Below are positions 9,581 to 18,018 of a stretch of 64,000 nt of DNA, one piece after another. The notes beneath the pieces are model-generated. The model was not told the DNA's origin. It saw only the letters and a program-made list of their open reading frames with translations, and searched no databases. The translations under genes were made by a program, and so were the position numbers. The stretch is from NCBI GenBank assembly GCA_947498055.1, contig CANMJA010000002.1, positions 124,001-188,000 of the forward strand, given 5' to 3'. This DNA comes from an uncultured Tenacibaculum sp. Its GTDB lineage: Bacteria; Bacteroidota; Bacteroidia; Flavobacteriales; Flavobacteriaceae. Position 1 is the stretch's first letter. Every line of letters starts with the position of its first letter.

Positions 9581-10051
9581 ATGAGTTTAGAGATAGAACG
9601 TAAATTTTTATTAAAAAACACTGATTTTAAAAAAGAAGCACATAAAAAAGAATACATAAAACAAGGTTTTTTGAATTCTGATAAAGAGCGTACTGTTAGA
9701 GTACGTATAAAAGATACTAGTGGTTTTTTAACGGTTAAAGGAAAATCAAATAGTTCTGGTACTACTCGGTTTGAATGGGAAAAAAAGATTCCTAAAAAAG
9801 AAGCAGAAGATTTATTTAATTTATGCGAAAGAGGAATTATTGAAAAGTATCGATATTTAGTAAAAATAGATTCTCATACATATGAGGTAGACGAGTTTTT
9901 AGGGGAAAATGCTGGTTTACTAGTAGCAGAAATAGAACTTTCTTCTGAAAATGAATTTTTTAAAAAACCTGAGTGGATAGGTGAAGAGGTTACGGGTGAT
10001 ATAAAATATTACAATTCTAATTTAAGTAAGTTTCCTTTTAAGAAATGGTAG
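9581..10051 (+). CDS. CYTH domain protein (triphosphate tunnel metalloenzyme)
   Basis: A 156-residue protein beginning MSLEIERKFLL, the ExExK signature of the CYTH superfamily. Further tunnel residues are seen in TVRVRIKDTSGFLTVKGK, FEWEKKI, KYRYLV and LLVAEIELSSE. These enzymes bind long-chain or tri-phosphates in a beta-tunnel; single-domain bacterial members are often tripolyphosphatases, so that activity is likely but inferred. The start at 9581 puts the ExExK motif at the N-terminus as usual; the ATG at 9566 would add five residues. It is divergent from the porZ-like gene. Confidence 0.88.
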   Translation: MSLEIERKFLLKNTDFKKEAHKKEYIKQGFLNSDKERTVRVRIKDTSGFLTVKGKSNSSGTTRFEWEKKIPKKEAEDLFNLCERGIIEKYRYLVKIDSHTYEVDEFLGENAGLLVAEIELSSENEFFKKPEWIGEEVTGDIKYYNSNLSKFPFKKW

Positions 10052-10192
10052 TGTTTTTTTAGGTGTGTGTTATTTAGGAGTTAAGAATTTTAGAATTGGA
10101 AGAATTGAAGAATTAGAATATTAGTTTTTTAAATTATATCTATTTTTAGTTATAACGTTTTATAAATATGTTAAAAAAGATATAAGCACAAC

Positions 10193-10246
10193 ATTCCTTA
10201 ACTCCTTAACTTCTGCACTCCTTAACTTCTATACTCCTTAACACCT
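10193..10246. repeat. 16-bp tandem repeat between convergent genes
   Basis: Three units (10201-10216, 10217-10232, 10233-10246) with consensus ACTCCTTAACTTCT plus two variable bases, preceded by a half unit. The final AACACCTAAAAAAG is roughly complementary to TTTTTTAGGTGT at 10055-10066, so the whole intergenic region could fold back on itself. Confidence 0.6.
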
Positions 10247-10258
10247 AAAAAAGAAAAC

Positions 10259-10900
10259 TTACAAATTATAAATTGCCCAAAAATGGCAAAAACTTCCTAG
10301 AAGTACGAAAACATGAAAAATAGCATGGTTATATTTTATCTTTTCTATGGAATAAAACACTGCTCCAACTGTGTAAAAAACACCTCCGCTTATTAAATAA
10401 AATATTCCTTCTTCGGATAAATTACTCATTAAAGGTTTAATAAAGAAGACAACCAACCATCCCATAAATACATACATTACGGTTGATACATGATTGAATT
10501 TTCCTGTAAAAAATAATTTAAAGATTATTCCAACTAAAGCAAAACTCCACACTGTAATAAACATATACCATCCTAAGTTAGACTGTAATGCAACTAAACA
10601 AAAAGGAGTATAACTACCCGCTATTAAAACATAAATAGCAGCATGGTCGAAAACTTTTAACTTTGCTCTTTTTTCTAAGTTTATAGCTTTATGGTAGAAT
10701 GTAGAAGCCGCATATAAAATAATTAAACTAAGGCCAAATACAACAAAACTTATTTGTTCCCAGAATGAAATATAACAAAAAGACTTTGTTACTAAAAAAG
10801 GAAAAACAATTACACTTAACAGCAAACCAAAACCATGTGTTAAGATATTTAATTCTTCTTCTTTTTTACTGTATGGGTTTTTCAATTCTTTTTTGCTCAT
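10259..10900 (-). CDS. Hemolysin III family membrane protein (PAQR-type)
   Basis: A 213-residue protein with about seven transmembrane helices. Family motifs are present: EEELNILTHGFGLLLS, ASTFYHK, FDHAAIYVLIAGSYTPFCL and a final YNHAIFHVFVLLGS; the conserved His, Asp and Ser residues form the metal site of PAQR proteins. Despite the historic name, the physiological role is usually unknown, perhaps lipid hydrolysis or membrane homeostasis. A longer frame to 10939 exists, but MSKKELKNPYSKKEEE at 10900 is the likely start; it overlaps the upstream acyltransferase gene by 35 bases, suggesting translational coupling. Confidence 0.9.
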   Translation of the reverse strand: MSKKELKNPYSKKEEELNILTHGFGLLLSVIVFPFLVTKSFCYISFWEQISFVVFGLSLIILYAASTFYHKAINLEKRAKLKVFDHAAIYVLIAGSYTPFCLVALQSNLGWYMFITVWSFALVGIIFKLFFTGKFNHVSTVMYVFMGWLVVFFIKPLMSNLSEEGIFYLISGGVFYTVGAVFYSIEKIKYNHAIFHVFVLLGSFCHFWAIYNL

Positions 10901-11663
10901 TTTTAGCTCTATTAGTATCTTCCATGTACAACTTATCATTACTTAAATGAGTGTGTATTAAGTCGAATGTTCTCTTATTTAACATTCGCCTATCTTTTAA
11001 CTCTAAATCATCAGTTGTAATAAATGAAAGCTGTTTAGCTCTTAAAAGACCAGGCCCTCCTTTAAAAACATTCCAAGAAAAAAGTCGTTTACAATCAAAA
11101 TAAACTTGAGGAACTATAGGTATTTGATGTTGTATGGCCAAACTAAATGCACCGTTTTTAAAAGGAGCTAATATTACTTCTTCTTCAGGAACTAACCCCT
11201 CAGGATAAATAGCAACACTTGTACCATTTGTTAGTCTTTTTTTTGCCATTGTATACACCTTTCGTCTACTTTCTGCATCACCTCTATCTACCATTATTAC
11301 AGCTCTTTTATAAAAAAAGCCAAAAACAGGTATTTTAACCAACTCTTTTTTTCCTACAAAAACAATTGGATTTTTACTTAAAATACACATTAACCAAATG
11401 TCGAAGAAAGAAGTATGATTTGCACAAAAGACATAGCTTTTATCTCTTTCAATTTCTTCTTCCCTTTCAATTTTTAGTCGAAACCCCATGGCATATACAA
11501 GCATGTACGAAAATCCTCGTACAACTTTCCAAAAATGGGGGTACCATTTTTCAGAAGAAGTAAGTACTATTAATAAAGGAGAAAGAACAATAATTGTTAC
11601 CAATACCAATACATAAAACCATATTCGCCATAATAAAAGAAAAGGCATTTTAAGATACTTCAT
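10866..11663 (-). CDS. plsC: 1-acyl-sn-glycerol-3-phosphate acyltransferase
   Basis: A 265-residue enzyme with an N-terminal membrane anchor (about residues 8-35). The catalytic HX4D motif is HTSFFD at 83-88, and the substrate motif is YPEGLVPEE at 153-161, where the usual FPEGT reads YPEGL. It transfers an acyl chain to lysophosphatidic acid, forming phosphatidic acid at the cytoplasmic membrane. The hemolysin III gene overlaps its 3' end, so they are an operon. Other lysophospholipid or ornithine-lipid acyltransferases share these motifs, so the exact acceptor is inferred. Confidence 0.9.
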   Translation of the reverse strand: MKYLKMPFLLLWRIWFYVLVLVTIIVLSPLLIVLTSSEKWYPHFWKVVRGFSYMLVYAMGFRLKIEREEEIERDKSYVFCANHTSFFDIWLMCILSKNPIVFVGKKELVKIPVFGFFYKRAVIMVDRGDAESRRKVYTMAKKRLTNGTSVAIYPEGLVPEEEVILAPFKNGAFSLAIQHQIPIVPQVYFDCKRLFSWNVFKGGPGLLRAKQLSFITTDDLELKDRRMLNKRTFDLIHTHLSNDKLYMEDTNRAKNEQKRIEKPIQ

Positions 11664-11755
11664 TGTTGCTAAAATAGTAATTTCTTTTGTTTGATAAATT
11701 TTAATCCTACTTTTGTCTGCATATTATAGGATTATTTAATTAATTAAAAATTAAT

Positions 11756-12514
11756 ATGAAAAGTATAAAAATTATTCTTTTTTCTATCTCTTTATTAACT
11801 CTAACAAGTTGTGAAATTAATCAGGAAACAAAATTTGAACCTAATGGAAGTGGTACATACAGTTTAGGTTTTGATTTATCTGAAATGATGAAAATGGGAA
11901 AAAACAAGAAAAATCCCAATAACAAACAGCTAGACACTTTAATCGTTTTTTCTGATTTTTTAGAAGCAAAAAAGGATAGTATTTCAAAATTAAGTAAAGA
12001 AAAACAGGAAAAAATTAAAGAATTAAAAGACTTTAGTATAGCTATAAAAGCAGATTCTGTATCTAAAAAATTTAATATGAAAATCAATTATAATTTTAAG
12101 GATGTTTCAGAATTAAAATTATTTGGAGAAAAATTAAAAGGTCAAAATATTAAAGAATTAAACTTATTAACAAATAAATCAAAGGGGTTTAGTTCTAATG
12201 ATGATGGTTTTCCTGACTTTAATAAATCTTTTAATACTGTTTTTAATAGAAATTACTTTTCGGTAAAAATAACTCCTGAAGCAATTGCTGAAGCAGAAAA
12301 AAAGAAAGATACAACTATGACCAAGGATAATCCTATGGCTAATATGATTAGATTCAAGTCAAGATATTCTTTTCCTTATAGAATTAAAAAAGTATCTAAT
12401 AAAAATGCTAGAATTTTATCTGATTTTAAAGGGATAGAAATAACGGCAAACATGTTTGAGATAAACAACAACCCGAAGTATTTTGATGTAGAGATTGAAT
12501 TTGAGAAAGATTAA
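11756..12514 (+). CDS. Uncharacterised lipoprotein (252 aa)
   Basis: The lipobox is clear: ISLLTLTSC with Cys19 as the lipidated residue. The following EINQETKFEPNGSGTYSLGFDLSE resembles the start of Bacteroidota lipoproteins that carry a beta-sandwich with a polar linker. The middle (residues about 60-110) is Lys/Glu-rich and probably helical. I see no enzyme motif. It lies 41 bases upstream of another secreted unknown gene and may be co-transcribed with it. Location: cell-envelope, outer membrane or periplasmic face. Confidence 0.72.
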   Translation: MKSIKIILFSISLLTLTSCEINQETKFEPNGSGTYSLGFDLSEMMKMGKNKKNPNNKQLDTLIVFSDFLEAKKDSISKLSKEKQEKIKELKDFSIAIKADSVSKKFNMKINYNFKDVSELKLFGEKLKGQNIKELNLLTNKSKGFSSNDDGFPDFNKSFNTVFNRNYFSVKITPEAIAEAEKKKDTTMTKDNPMANMIRFKSRYSFPYRIKKVSNKNARILSDFKGIEITANMFEINNNPKYFDVEIEFEKD

Positions 12515-12554
12515 AAATGCTTACTTTTCTGATTAAATATTAAAATAAGAGCAA

Positions 12555-13367
12555 ATGAAATTTAAGAGTATAGTAGTATTAATAGTACTTTTTTCTATCG
12601 ATTCTTTTGCTTGTATGGCAACTACTCAATTTAAAATGTTTCCTATTGGTATAGGAAACGGAGAAATAATAACCGCAGATACTTTTATCTATAGAAGTAG
12701 TTACAGAGGAGAGAAAAAAGAAAAAGGCATTAGAAATAATAAAACAATGTGGAATATTGAATTATCTATTGCCATTTATGATCTAAAAGGTAATATTGTT
12801 TCAATGGAGGTCATCGAAAAACTAACTGTAAAAGAAGAAAAGTATGACGCTCATTTAAAAACGGCATATAAAAAATTACTTCATACAAGTAAATTAAAAT
12901 ACCCAAATTTAAATTTCTTTACCCCTAAATATATTTCGTTTTGTGATTTTCAGAAAAAATGTGAAATTTTAAAAGTTAAAAACGATACTGTTAATAAAAA
13001 AGATTACTTAATTTATAGAAACAAAAAACACCCTATAAGTCTTGCTAAGTATGAGAAATATAAACAAAGTGCTTTGTTTACAGGAAACTTAAGCTCTTAT
13101 TATGTCAGCTCTACAAGAGTTTATAACACTAAAAACACAGAACTAGTTATTGCACATCTTCAAACAGGACATGAGGTTTCAATGGGTTGGATTAATGATG
13201 ATCCTATTAGCACCCCTAAAGAAGAAGATGTATATAATCCTAATATAATACCTAAAGAACATAAACCCGAAATACAATTTAACAAATTAAGTGAAGCCAT
13301 ATACCAAGAACCATTATTACATCATGCATATGGATTTGATTTTTTTGTTATAAATACTATAAAATAA
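12555..13367 (+). CDS. Uncharacterised secreted protein (270 aa)
   Basis: A short signal peptide (MKFKSIVVLIVLFSIDSFAC) is followed by a protein I do not recognise. Cysteine pairs are present (Cys20, and FCDFQKKCEILK near residue 125-140), which may form disulfides in the periplasm; Cys20 could instead be lipidated, although the preceding residues (DSFA) are a weaker lipobox. The C-terminal half contains TGHEVSMGWINDDP. It is followed after 9 bases by trpS, so transcription of trpS may start upstream of this gene. Confidence 0.65.
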   Translation: MKFKSIVVLIVLFSIDSFACMATTQFKMFPIGIGNGEIITADTFIYRSSYRGEKKEKGIRNNKTMWNIELSIAIYDLKGNIVSMEVIEKLTVKEEKYDAHLKTAYKKLLHTSKLKYPNLNFFTPKYISFCDFQKKCEILKVKNDTVNKKDYLIYRNKKHPISLAKYEKYKQSALFTGNLSSYYVSSTRVYNTKNTELVIAHLQTGHEVSMGWINDDPISTPKEEDVYNPNIIPKEHKPEIQFNKLSEAIYQEPLLHHAYGFDFFVINTIK

Positions 13368-13376
13368 ACCAATAAA

Positions 13377-14345
13377 ATGTCAAGAATTTTAACTGGCGTA
13401 CAAAGCACAGGAACTCCTCATTTAGGAAATTTATTAGGAGCTATTTTACCAGCAATAGAAATGGCAAATCAGCCAGAAAATGAATCGTTTTTATTTATTG
13501 CAGACATGCATTCTTTAACACAAATAAAAGACGGAAAACAATTAAGAGAAAACACATATAGTACTGCCGCAACATGGTTAGCCTGCGGAATAGATATTAA
13601 TAAAACTGTGTTTTACCGTCAAAGTGATATTCCAGAAGTAACCGAGTTAACTTGGTATTTAACTTGTTTTTTCCCATACCAACGTTTAACATTAGCACAT
13701 AGTTTTAAAGACAAAGCAGATCGTTTGCAAGATGTGAATGCAGGATTATTTACGTACCCAATGTTAATGGCTGCAGATATTTTATTATATGATGCTGAAA
13801 TTGTTCCTGTTGGAAAAGATCAATTGCAACATTTAGAAATGTCTCGTGATGTTGCTAACAGATTTAATAATGTTGTAGGAGATACATTGATTGCACCAGA
13901 AGCTAAAATTCAAGAACACACAAAATTAGTACCTGGTATTGATGGTGAAAAAATGAGCAAATCTCGAGATAATGTCATCAATATTTTTTTACCAGACAAA
14001 AAATTACGCAAACAAATTATGGGAATAAAAACGGATAGCACTCCGTTAGAAGAACCTAAGAATCCTGATACAGATAATGTATTCGCTTTGTATAAACTAT
14101 TAGCATCTGAAGAGCAAATTGCTGAGATGCGTGCAAATTATGAAGGTGGAAATTATGGCTATGGACATGCAAAACAGGCTCTTTATGAATTAATTATTGA
14201 AGAGTTTGTAGATATCAGAACTAAATACAATCATTACATGGAAAATCGTCATGAAATTGATGCAGCTTTAGCTATTGGTGCTGAAAAGGCACGTTTAGTA
14301 GCTCAAGATGTTTTAAAACGTGTACGTGATAAAGTTGGATATTAA
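13377..14345 (+). CDS. trpS: Tryptophan-tRNA ligase
   Basis: A 322-residue class I aminoacyl-tRNA synthetase. The HIGH-like motif is TGTPHLGN (about residues 11-18), and the second ATP signature is KMSKS at 192-196. Other family segments are FIADMHSLT, LTCFFPYQRLTLAHSFKDK and PVGKDQLQHLEMSRD. It charges tRNA-Trp with tryptophan in the cytoplasm. The length is typical for bacterial TrpS. A strong terminator follows immediately. Confidence 0.97.
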   Translation: MSRILTGVQSTGTPHLGNLLGAILPAIEMANQPENESFLFIADMHSLTQIKDGKQLRENTYSTAATWLACGIDINKTVFYRQSDIPEVTELTWYLTCFFPYQRLTLAHSFKDKADRLQDVNAGLFTYPMLMAADILLYDAEIVPVGKDQLQHLEMSRDVANRFNNVVGDTLIAPEAKIQEHTKLVPGIDGEKMSKSRDNVINIFLPDKKLRKQIMGIKTDSTPLEEPKNPDTDNVFALYKLLASEEQIAEMRANYEGGNYGYGHAKQALYELIIEEFVDIRTKYNHYMENRHEIDAALAIGAEKARLVAQDVLKRVRDKVGY

Positions 14346-14360
14346 AACAAATTTTAGAAT

Positions 14361-14398
14361 AAAAAAGCTCCGAAATAAATTTACTTCGGAGCTTTTTT
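14361..14398 (+). terminator. Terminator after trpS
   Basis: Perfect 14-bp arms AAAAAAGCTCCGAA / TTCGGAGCTTTTTT around a 10-nt loop. The A- and T-runs on both sides make it potentially bidirectional, serving the convergent CNNM gene as well. Confidence 0.88.
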
Positions 14399-14445
14399 GT
14401 TTTCTATGATTTAGAAATAGTTTTATTTTAATCTTCCAGAAAGTA

Positions 14446-15507
14446 CTATTCAATAATACCTAATCGTTTTGCTCTTTCTTCCCAGCTTTTTCTGGCTAAA
14501 TTTTGTAAATCGGCTACATTATCACTTTCATCCATAATTTCTAACCCTAATAATGTTTCAATTACATCTTCTTGAGTTACTAAGCCACTTACCGAACCAT
14601 ACTCATCTACCACTAACGCTACATGCTCTCTTTTTTCGATTAATTGATCAAATAATTCAGGGATAGGTAAATCTCTTTTAGTTACTATAATTTCTCTCTT
14701 AATAGTTTCTAATTTTTCTTCTCCTTTGCCTTTTATTATAGCTTCTAATAATTGATCTTTTAAAAAATAGCCAAGAATATTATCCGGATTGCCTTCTGCA
14801 TATATCGGAATTCTTGAAAAGCGTAATTTTGAATTTTCATCAAAAAAAGCTTGAATAGTTTGCGAAGCATTTGCAGCTTTTAAAACGGTTCTTGGTGTCA
14901 TAATATGCTTTACCGACACTTCTTTAAAGCTAAGCATGTTCTTTATTACTTTACTTTCATTTTCTTGAAAAACACCTTCTTTTTCAGCAATTTCTGTCAT
15001 TGCAGAAAAATCTTCTCTACTTAAAACGCTTTCACCATGCCCTCCTTTTCCAAATAATTTAGTAAACAATTGTAGCGCCCATATAATGCCTGTGTACTTA
15101 CATATAAATATTAAAATATTTAATGTTTTAGTTGTAAAACCAGCCAATGATTTCCAATAAGTGGCACCTATTGTTTTTGGTATAATTTCAGAAGCAACTA
15201 AAATTAAGAGCGTCATAATAACAGATACAATTAAAACTCCGTTTCCATCATCGTTAAATGCTTTTTTAGCTTGCGTACCAACTAATATGGCTCCTACTGT
15301 ATGAGCAATAGTGTTTATAGTTAATATGGCTATTAAAGGTTTATCTACATCTTTTTTTAAAGCTTCTAACCCATTAGCATAAGCTTTTCCTTCTTTCTTT
15401 TTAACATTAATAAAAGTAGGTGTAATACTTAATAAAACAGCTTCAAGAATAGAACATAAAAAAGAAAAGAAAATAGATAAAACCGCATAAATAATAAGTA
15501 AAGTCAT
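14446..15507 (-). CDS. CNNM/CorC-type membrane protein with CBS domains
   Basis: A 353-residue protein. The first ~150 residues form a DUF21/CNNM transmembrane domain (LLIIYAVLSIFFSFLCSILE; ILTINTIAHTVGAILVG; ASEIIPKTIGATYW), followed by a CBS pair (VKHIMTPRTVLKAA; HVALVVDEYGSVSGLVTQED). The usual CorC_HlyC C-terminal transporter-associated domain is missing or very short, since the protein ends soon after the second CBS domain. CNNM proteins are Mg2+ (and other divalent ion) exporters whose CBS domains bind ATP-Mg. It is transcribed leftward, after the DUF3078 gene and its terminator. Confidence 0.9.
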   Translation of the reverse strand: MTLLIIYAVLSIFFSFLCSILEAVLLSITPTFINVKKKEGKAYANGLEALKKDVDKPLIAILTINTIAHTVGAILVGTQAKKAFNDDGNGVLIVSVIMTLLILVASEIIPKTIGATYWKSLAGFTTKTLNILIFICKYTGIIWALQLFTKLFGKGGHGESVLSREDFSAMTEIAEKEGVFQENESKVIKNMLSFKEVSVKHIMTPRTVLKAANASQTIQAFFDENSKLRFSRIPIYAEGNPDNILGYFLKDQLLEAIIKGKGEEKLETIKREIIVTKRDLPIPELFDQLIEKREHVALVVDEYGSVSGLVTQEDVIETLLGLEIMDESDNVADLQNLARKSWEERAKRLGIIE

Positions 15508-15532
15508 ATGATTGATTTTTATGTAAAAATAA

Positions 15533-15562
15533 AAAACCTCAAGAGGAAATACTTGAGGTTTT
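15533..15562 (-). terminator. Terminator between the DUF3078 and CNNM genes
   Basis: AAAACCTCAAG (15533-15543) and CTTGAGGTTTT (15552-15562) form an 11-bp hairpin just downstream of the DUF3078 gene on the minus strand, followed there by more T residues. Confidence 0.82.
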
Positions 15563-15583
15563 GTGATTTATTTAAAAATTTTA

Positions 15584-16498
15584 TTAGAAACCGTAGCTTA
15601 AACCTACTAACCAGTAAGATTGTATTATTCCTGGAGTTCTTTCTAATGAAGGATAATTAGTTAGTGCAGAATTAAATGTTTCTTGTTTATTTGCTCTTAA
15701 ACCAGATTCAAGACCAACACCAATACCTTTCCATATGTTAAATCCGATAGAGTTTATCCAAGTAGCATTTGATAGATCTGAAGACTCATAACTTTGGAAT
15801 GTAGATAAATTAGATCTAAATTTAAATTTCCCAACAGTTTTGTTGTATTCAGCTACAATTTTAGCACCTAAAGAAGATTGAAAATCGTTACCTGTGCTAC
15901 TAAAAACTATATTATAGTTTAAAGGATGTGCAACAACAACTAATTCTGGAATAGGAGTCCAAGTTATACCAACCCCAATATCTAAATATCCAGGATCATT
16001 AAAGTTACTAATAAAAGAAGTTCTATATTCTGCTAATGTAGAGGCAGCTAAAGTTTCTGTTAATTTATAACCAAATAAAGAAGTGATTGTAAAAACATCT
16101 GTTGTTCCTCTAAAACGAGTATCATCATTAGGATCATTTTTATCATCTAATTTTACCCAACCTAAATTTAAATTTCCAGAGTTTCTCCAAAAGTATTTTT
16201 CTCTATCTAAATTTGCATACCCATTTACAGTAACACCAACATTACCTGCAGATGAATTAGGTACTGCATTTGAAAACCAATCGCTAAATCCAGAGAAATT
16301 AGCACCTATAGTACCAAATGCACCAAATTTCCACCCTGGAAACGCATCAATTTGAGATTGTAGAGCATCTACTTCGCCTTGTATCTTTGCTACTTCGGCT
16401 TCTTTCTTAGTTTTTTCAGCTTTTAACTCTTCCACTGTTTGAGCATTTAAAGACACTGCTGAATATGCTAAAGCTAATGTTAAAATTATTTTTTTCAT
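15584..16498 (-). CDS. DUF3078 family outer-membrane-like protein
   Basis: A 304-residue protein with a signal peptide (MKKIILTLALAYSAVSLNAQ), a short coiled-coil (EELKAEKTKKEAEVAKIQ, residues about 23-50) and then beta-rich repeats typical of DUF3078 (FGTIGANFSGFSDWF, WRNSGNLNLGWVKLDD, YRTSFISNFNDPGYLDIGVG) ending in an aromatic-rich strand with a C-terminal Phe. The family is Bacteroidota-specific and of unknown function; the alternating pattern and terminal Phe suggest an outer-membrane beta-barrel, which is inference. A terminator separates it from the CNNM gene downstream. Confidence 0.88.
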   Translation of the reverse strand: MKKIILTLALAYSAVSLNAQTVEELKAEKTKKEAEVAKIQGEVDALQSQIDAFPGWKFGAFGTIGANFSGFSDWFSNAVPNSSAGNVGVTVNGYANLDREKYFWRNSGNLNLGWVKLDDKNDPNDDTRFRGTTDVFTITSLFGYKLTETLAASTLAEYRTSFISNFNDPGYLDIGVGITWTPIPELVVVAHPLNYNIVFSSTGNDFQSSLGAKIVAEYNKTVGKFKFRSNLSTFQSYESSDLSNATWINSIGFNIWKGIGVGLESGLRANKQETFNSALTNYPSLERTPGIIQSYWLVGLSYGF

Positions 16499-16585
16499 TA
16501 TATAAAATTTTTTGATTTTTGAGGGCGCAAAAATACGCCTTTACTTTGAGTTTAGACAAGAAATAATTAGAAAAGTCACTCTTTA

Positions 16586-17098
16586 TTATGGTTTTCTTTT
16601 TTTAAATAAAGGAACTGTAGAGCAGGCTTCACCATACATGATATTTTTAACTTCTGGTTGAATCTTACTAATTAACATTGAATAAGCACTTTGAGGTATT
16701 GGTTTGTTACTACAACCTTTAATTATTACTGGTTTATTTTTAAACTCATTAATATTTAAATTTGTAATAATTTCATTAAAAATTACTGTTTCTAATAATT
16801 CTAAATCACCAATAACAACCTTTTTTGCATAATTATTAAGTTCAGTTGTTATTAATAAATAAGCCCAAGAAGGAATAATTGCATCTGAAGAACAAGTTAA
16901 GGCTACATAATTTTCTTTGTATAACGACCAATCATGATTTTTAACAGACTCTCTAAAATCTTTTTCACGAAGTATCAATTCTTCATACAACCAGTCTTTA
17001 ATATCAAAAATAACTCGTTTTCCTTCAGGATAAAAATCTTCTAAATCAATAGTAATTAATTTACTATTTGCGACCCTATTTATAATTTCTTCTGCCAT
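16586..17098 (-). CDS. DUF2480 family protein
   Basis: A 170-residue cytoplasmic protein starting MAEEIINRVANSKLITIDLED, with WLYEELILREKDFRESV and CSSDAIIPSWAYLLIT, matching DUF2480, a Bacteroidota family of unknown function. Cysteines at several conserved-looking places (TCSSDA, KGCSNKP, GEACSTVP) hint at an Fe-S or metal link. The ATG at 17098 lies one base after the stop of the DUF59 gene; the in-frame ATG at 17113 would overlap that gene. It is the last gene of a sufE-DUF59-DUF2480 operon, which supports a role related to Fe-S cluster assembly. Confidence 0.88.
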   Translation of the reverse strand: MAEEIINRVANSKLITIDLEDFYPEGKRVIFDIKDWLYEELILREKDFRESVKNHDWSLYKENYVALTCSSDAIIPSWAYLLITTELNNYAKKVVIGDLELLETVIFNEIITNLNINEFKNKPVIIKGCSNKPIPQSAYSMLISKIQPEVKNIMYGEACSTVPLFKKRKP

Positions 17099-17099
17099 T

Positions 17100-17420
17100 T
17101 TACAACATTCCAAGTTCTAATTTAGCCTCCTCACTCATCATATCCTGTGTCCAAGTAGGATCAAAAGTAATTTCTACCTCACAATCGTTAATTTCTTTTA
17201 ACGTTTTTACTTTATCTTCTACCTCTACTGGTAAGGTTTCTGCTACCGGGCAGTTTGGTGAAGTTAATGTCATTAATATTTTCGCATCATTTTCTTCCGA
17301 TACAAAAACATCATAAATTAACCCTAGTTCGTAAATATCTACTGGAATTTCTGGATCGAATATCGTTTTTAAAACACGAACTATTTTATCTCCTAATTCT
17401 TCTAAGTTTTGTTCAGTCAT
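17100..17420 (-). CDS. DUF59/MIP18-type Fe-S cluster assembly protein (SufT/PaaD-like)
   Basis: A 106-residue MIP18-family protein: KTIFDPEIPVDIYELGLIY, MTLTSPNCPVAETLP and FDPTWTQDMMSEEAKLELG. The TSPNCP cysteine is the conserved residue of the family. These proteins help mature or deliver Fe-S clusters to target enzymes. The C-terminal DPTWTQDMMSEEAK segment is that of the SUF-associated subgroup. It sits between sufE and the DUF2480 gene with 15-base and 1-base gaps, so the three are co-transcribed. Confidence 0.92.
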   Translation of the reverse strand: MTEQNLEELGDKIVRVLKTIFDPEIPVDIYELGLIYDVFVSEENDAKILMTLTSPNCPVAETLPVEVEDKVKTLKEINDCEVEITFDPTWTQDMMSEEAKLELGML

Positions 17421-17435
17421 TCTTTAAATATTTAG

Positions 17436-17858
17436 TTAACTAATTTTACTTTGCTGCGCAATCGCATACATTTTTATTTGTTTTACCATCGACACTAATC
17501 CATTGGCTCGTGTTGGACTCAAATGTTCTTTTAATCCTATTTCATCAATAAAATGAGTGTCGGCTTCTAAAATTGCTTTTGGTGTTTGCTCAGAATATAC
17601 ACGTAATAATAGTGCCACAATTCCTTTCGTTAAAATAGCATCACTATCTGCTGTAAAAACAATTTTATCCTTTTCAACTTCAGAATACAACCATACTTTA
17701 GACTGGCATCCTTTTATTAAATTCTCTTCTAATTTATATTGTTCTGAAATTAAAGGAAGTGATTTTCCTAGGTCAATTATATATTCATAACGCTCCATCC
17801 AGTCTTCAAACATTGAAAACTCGTCAATAATTTCTTCTTGTATTTCTTTGATAGTCAT
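17436..17858 (-). CDS. sufE: SufE family cysteine desulfuration protein
   Basis: A 140-residue SufE. Conserved features include YIIDLGKSLP, the active-site cysteine in LIKGCQSKVWL, FTADSDAILTKGIVALLLRVYS, and the C-terminal SPTRANGLVSMVKQIK. SufE takes sulfur from the SufS desulfurase through the Cys in GCQS and passes it to SufBCD for Fe-S cluster assembly. The other suf genes are not in this window, so this is a separate small operon. It is the first gene, with a promoter-like element about 52 bases upstream. Confidence 0.95.
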   Translation of the reverse strand: MTIKEIQEEIIDEFSMFEDWMERYEYIIDLGKSLPLISEQYKLEENLIKGCQSKVWLYSEVEKDKIVFTADSDAILTKGIVALLLRVYSEQTPKAILEADTHFIDEIGLKEHLSPTRANGLVSMVKQIKMYAIAQQSKIS

Positions 17859-17909
17859 TTTTTAGAACTATTTTTGCACTTTATAATTTATTTGTGCATT
17901 TCTAAGATG

Positions 17910-17917
17910 CAAAAATA
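17910..17917 (-). promoter_or_regulatory. -7 element upstream of sufE operon
   Basis: On the minus strand TATTTTTG matches TAnnTTTG exactly, 51 bases before the sufE ATG. Confidence 0.45.
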
Positions 17918-18018
17918 CTGATAAAAATTAAGATAAACGTCATTACGAATAGGGTGAAATAATCCGTTTTTTGAACATTATGAACTTGTTTTTCGTAATA
18001 ACAAAACAAAATGAATAA

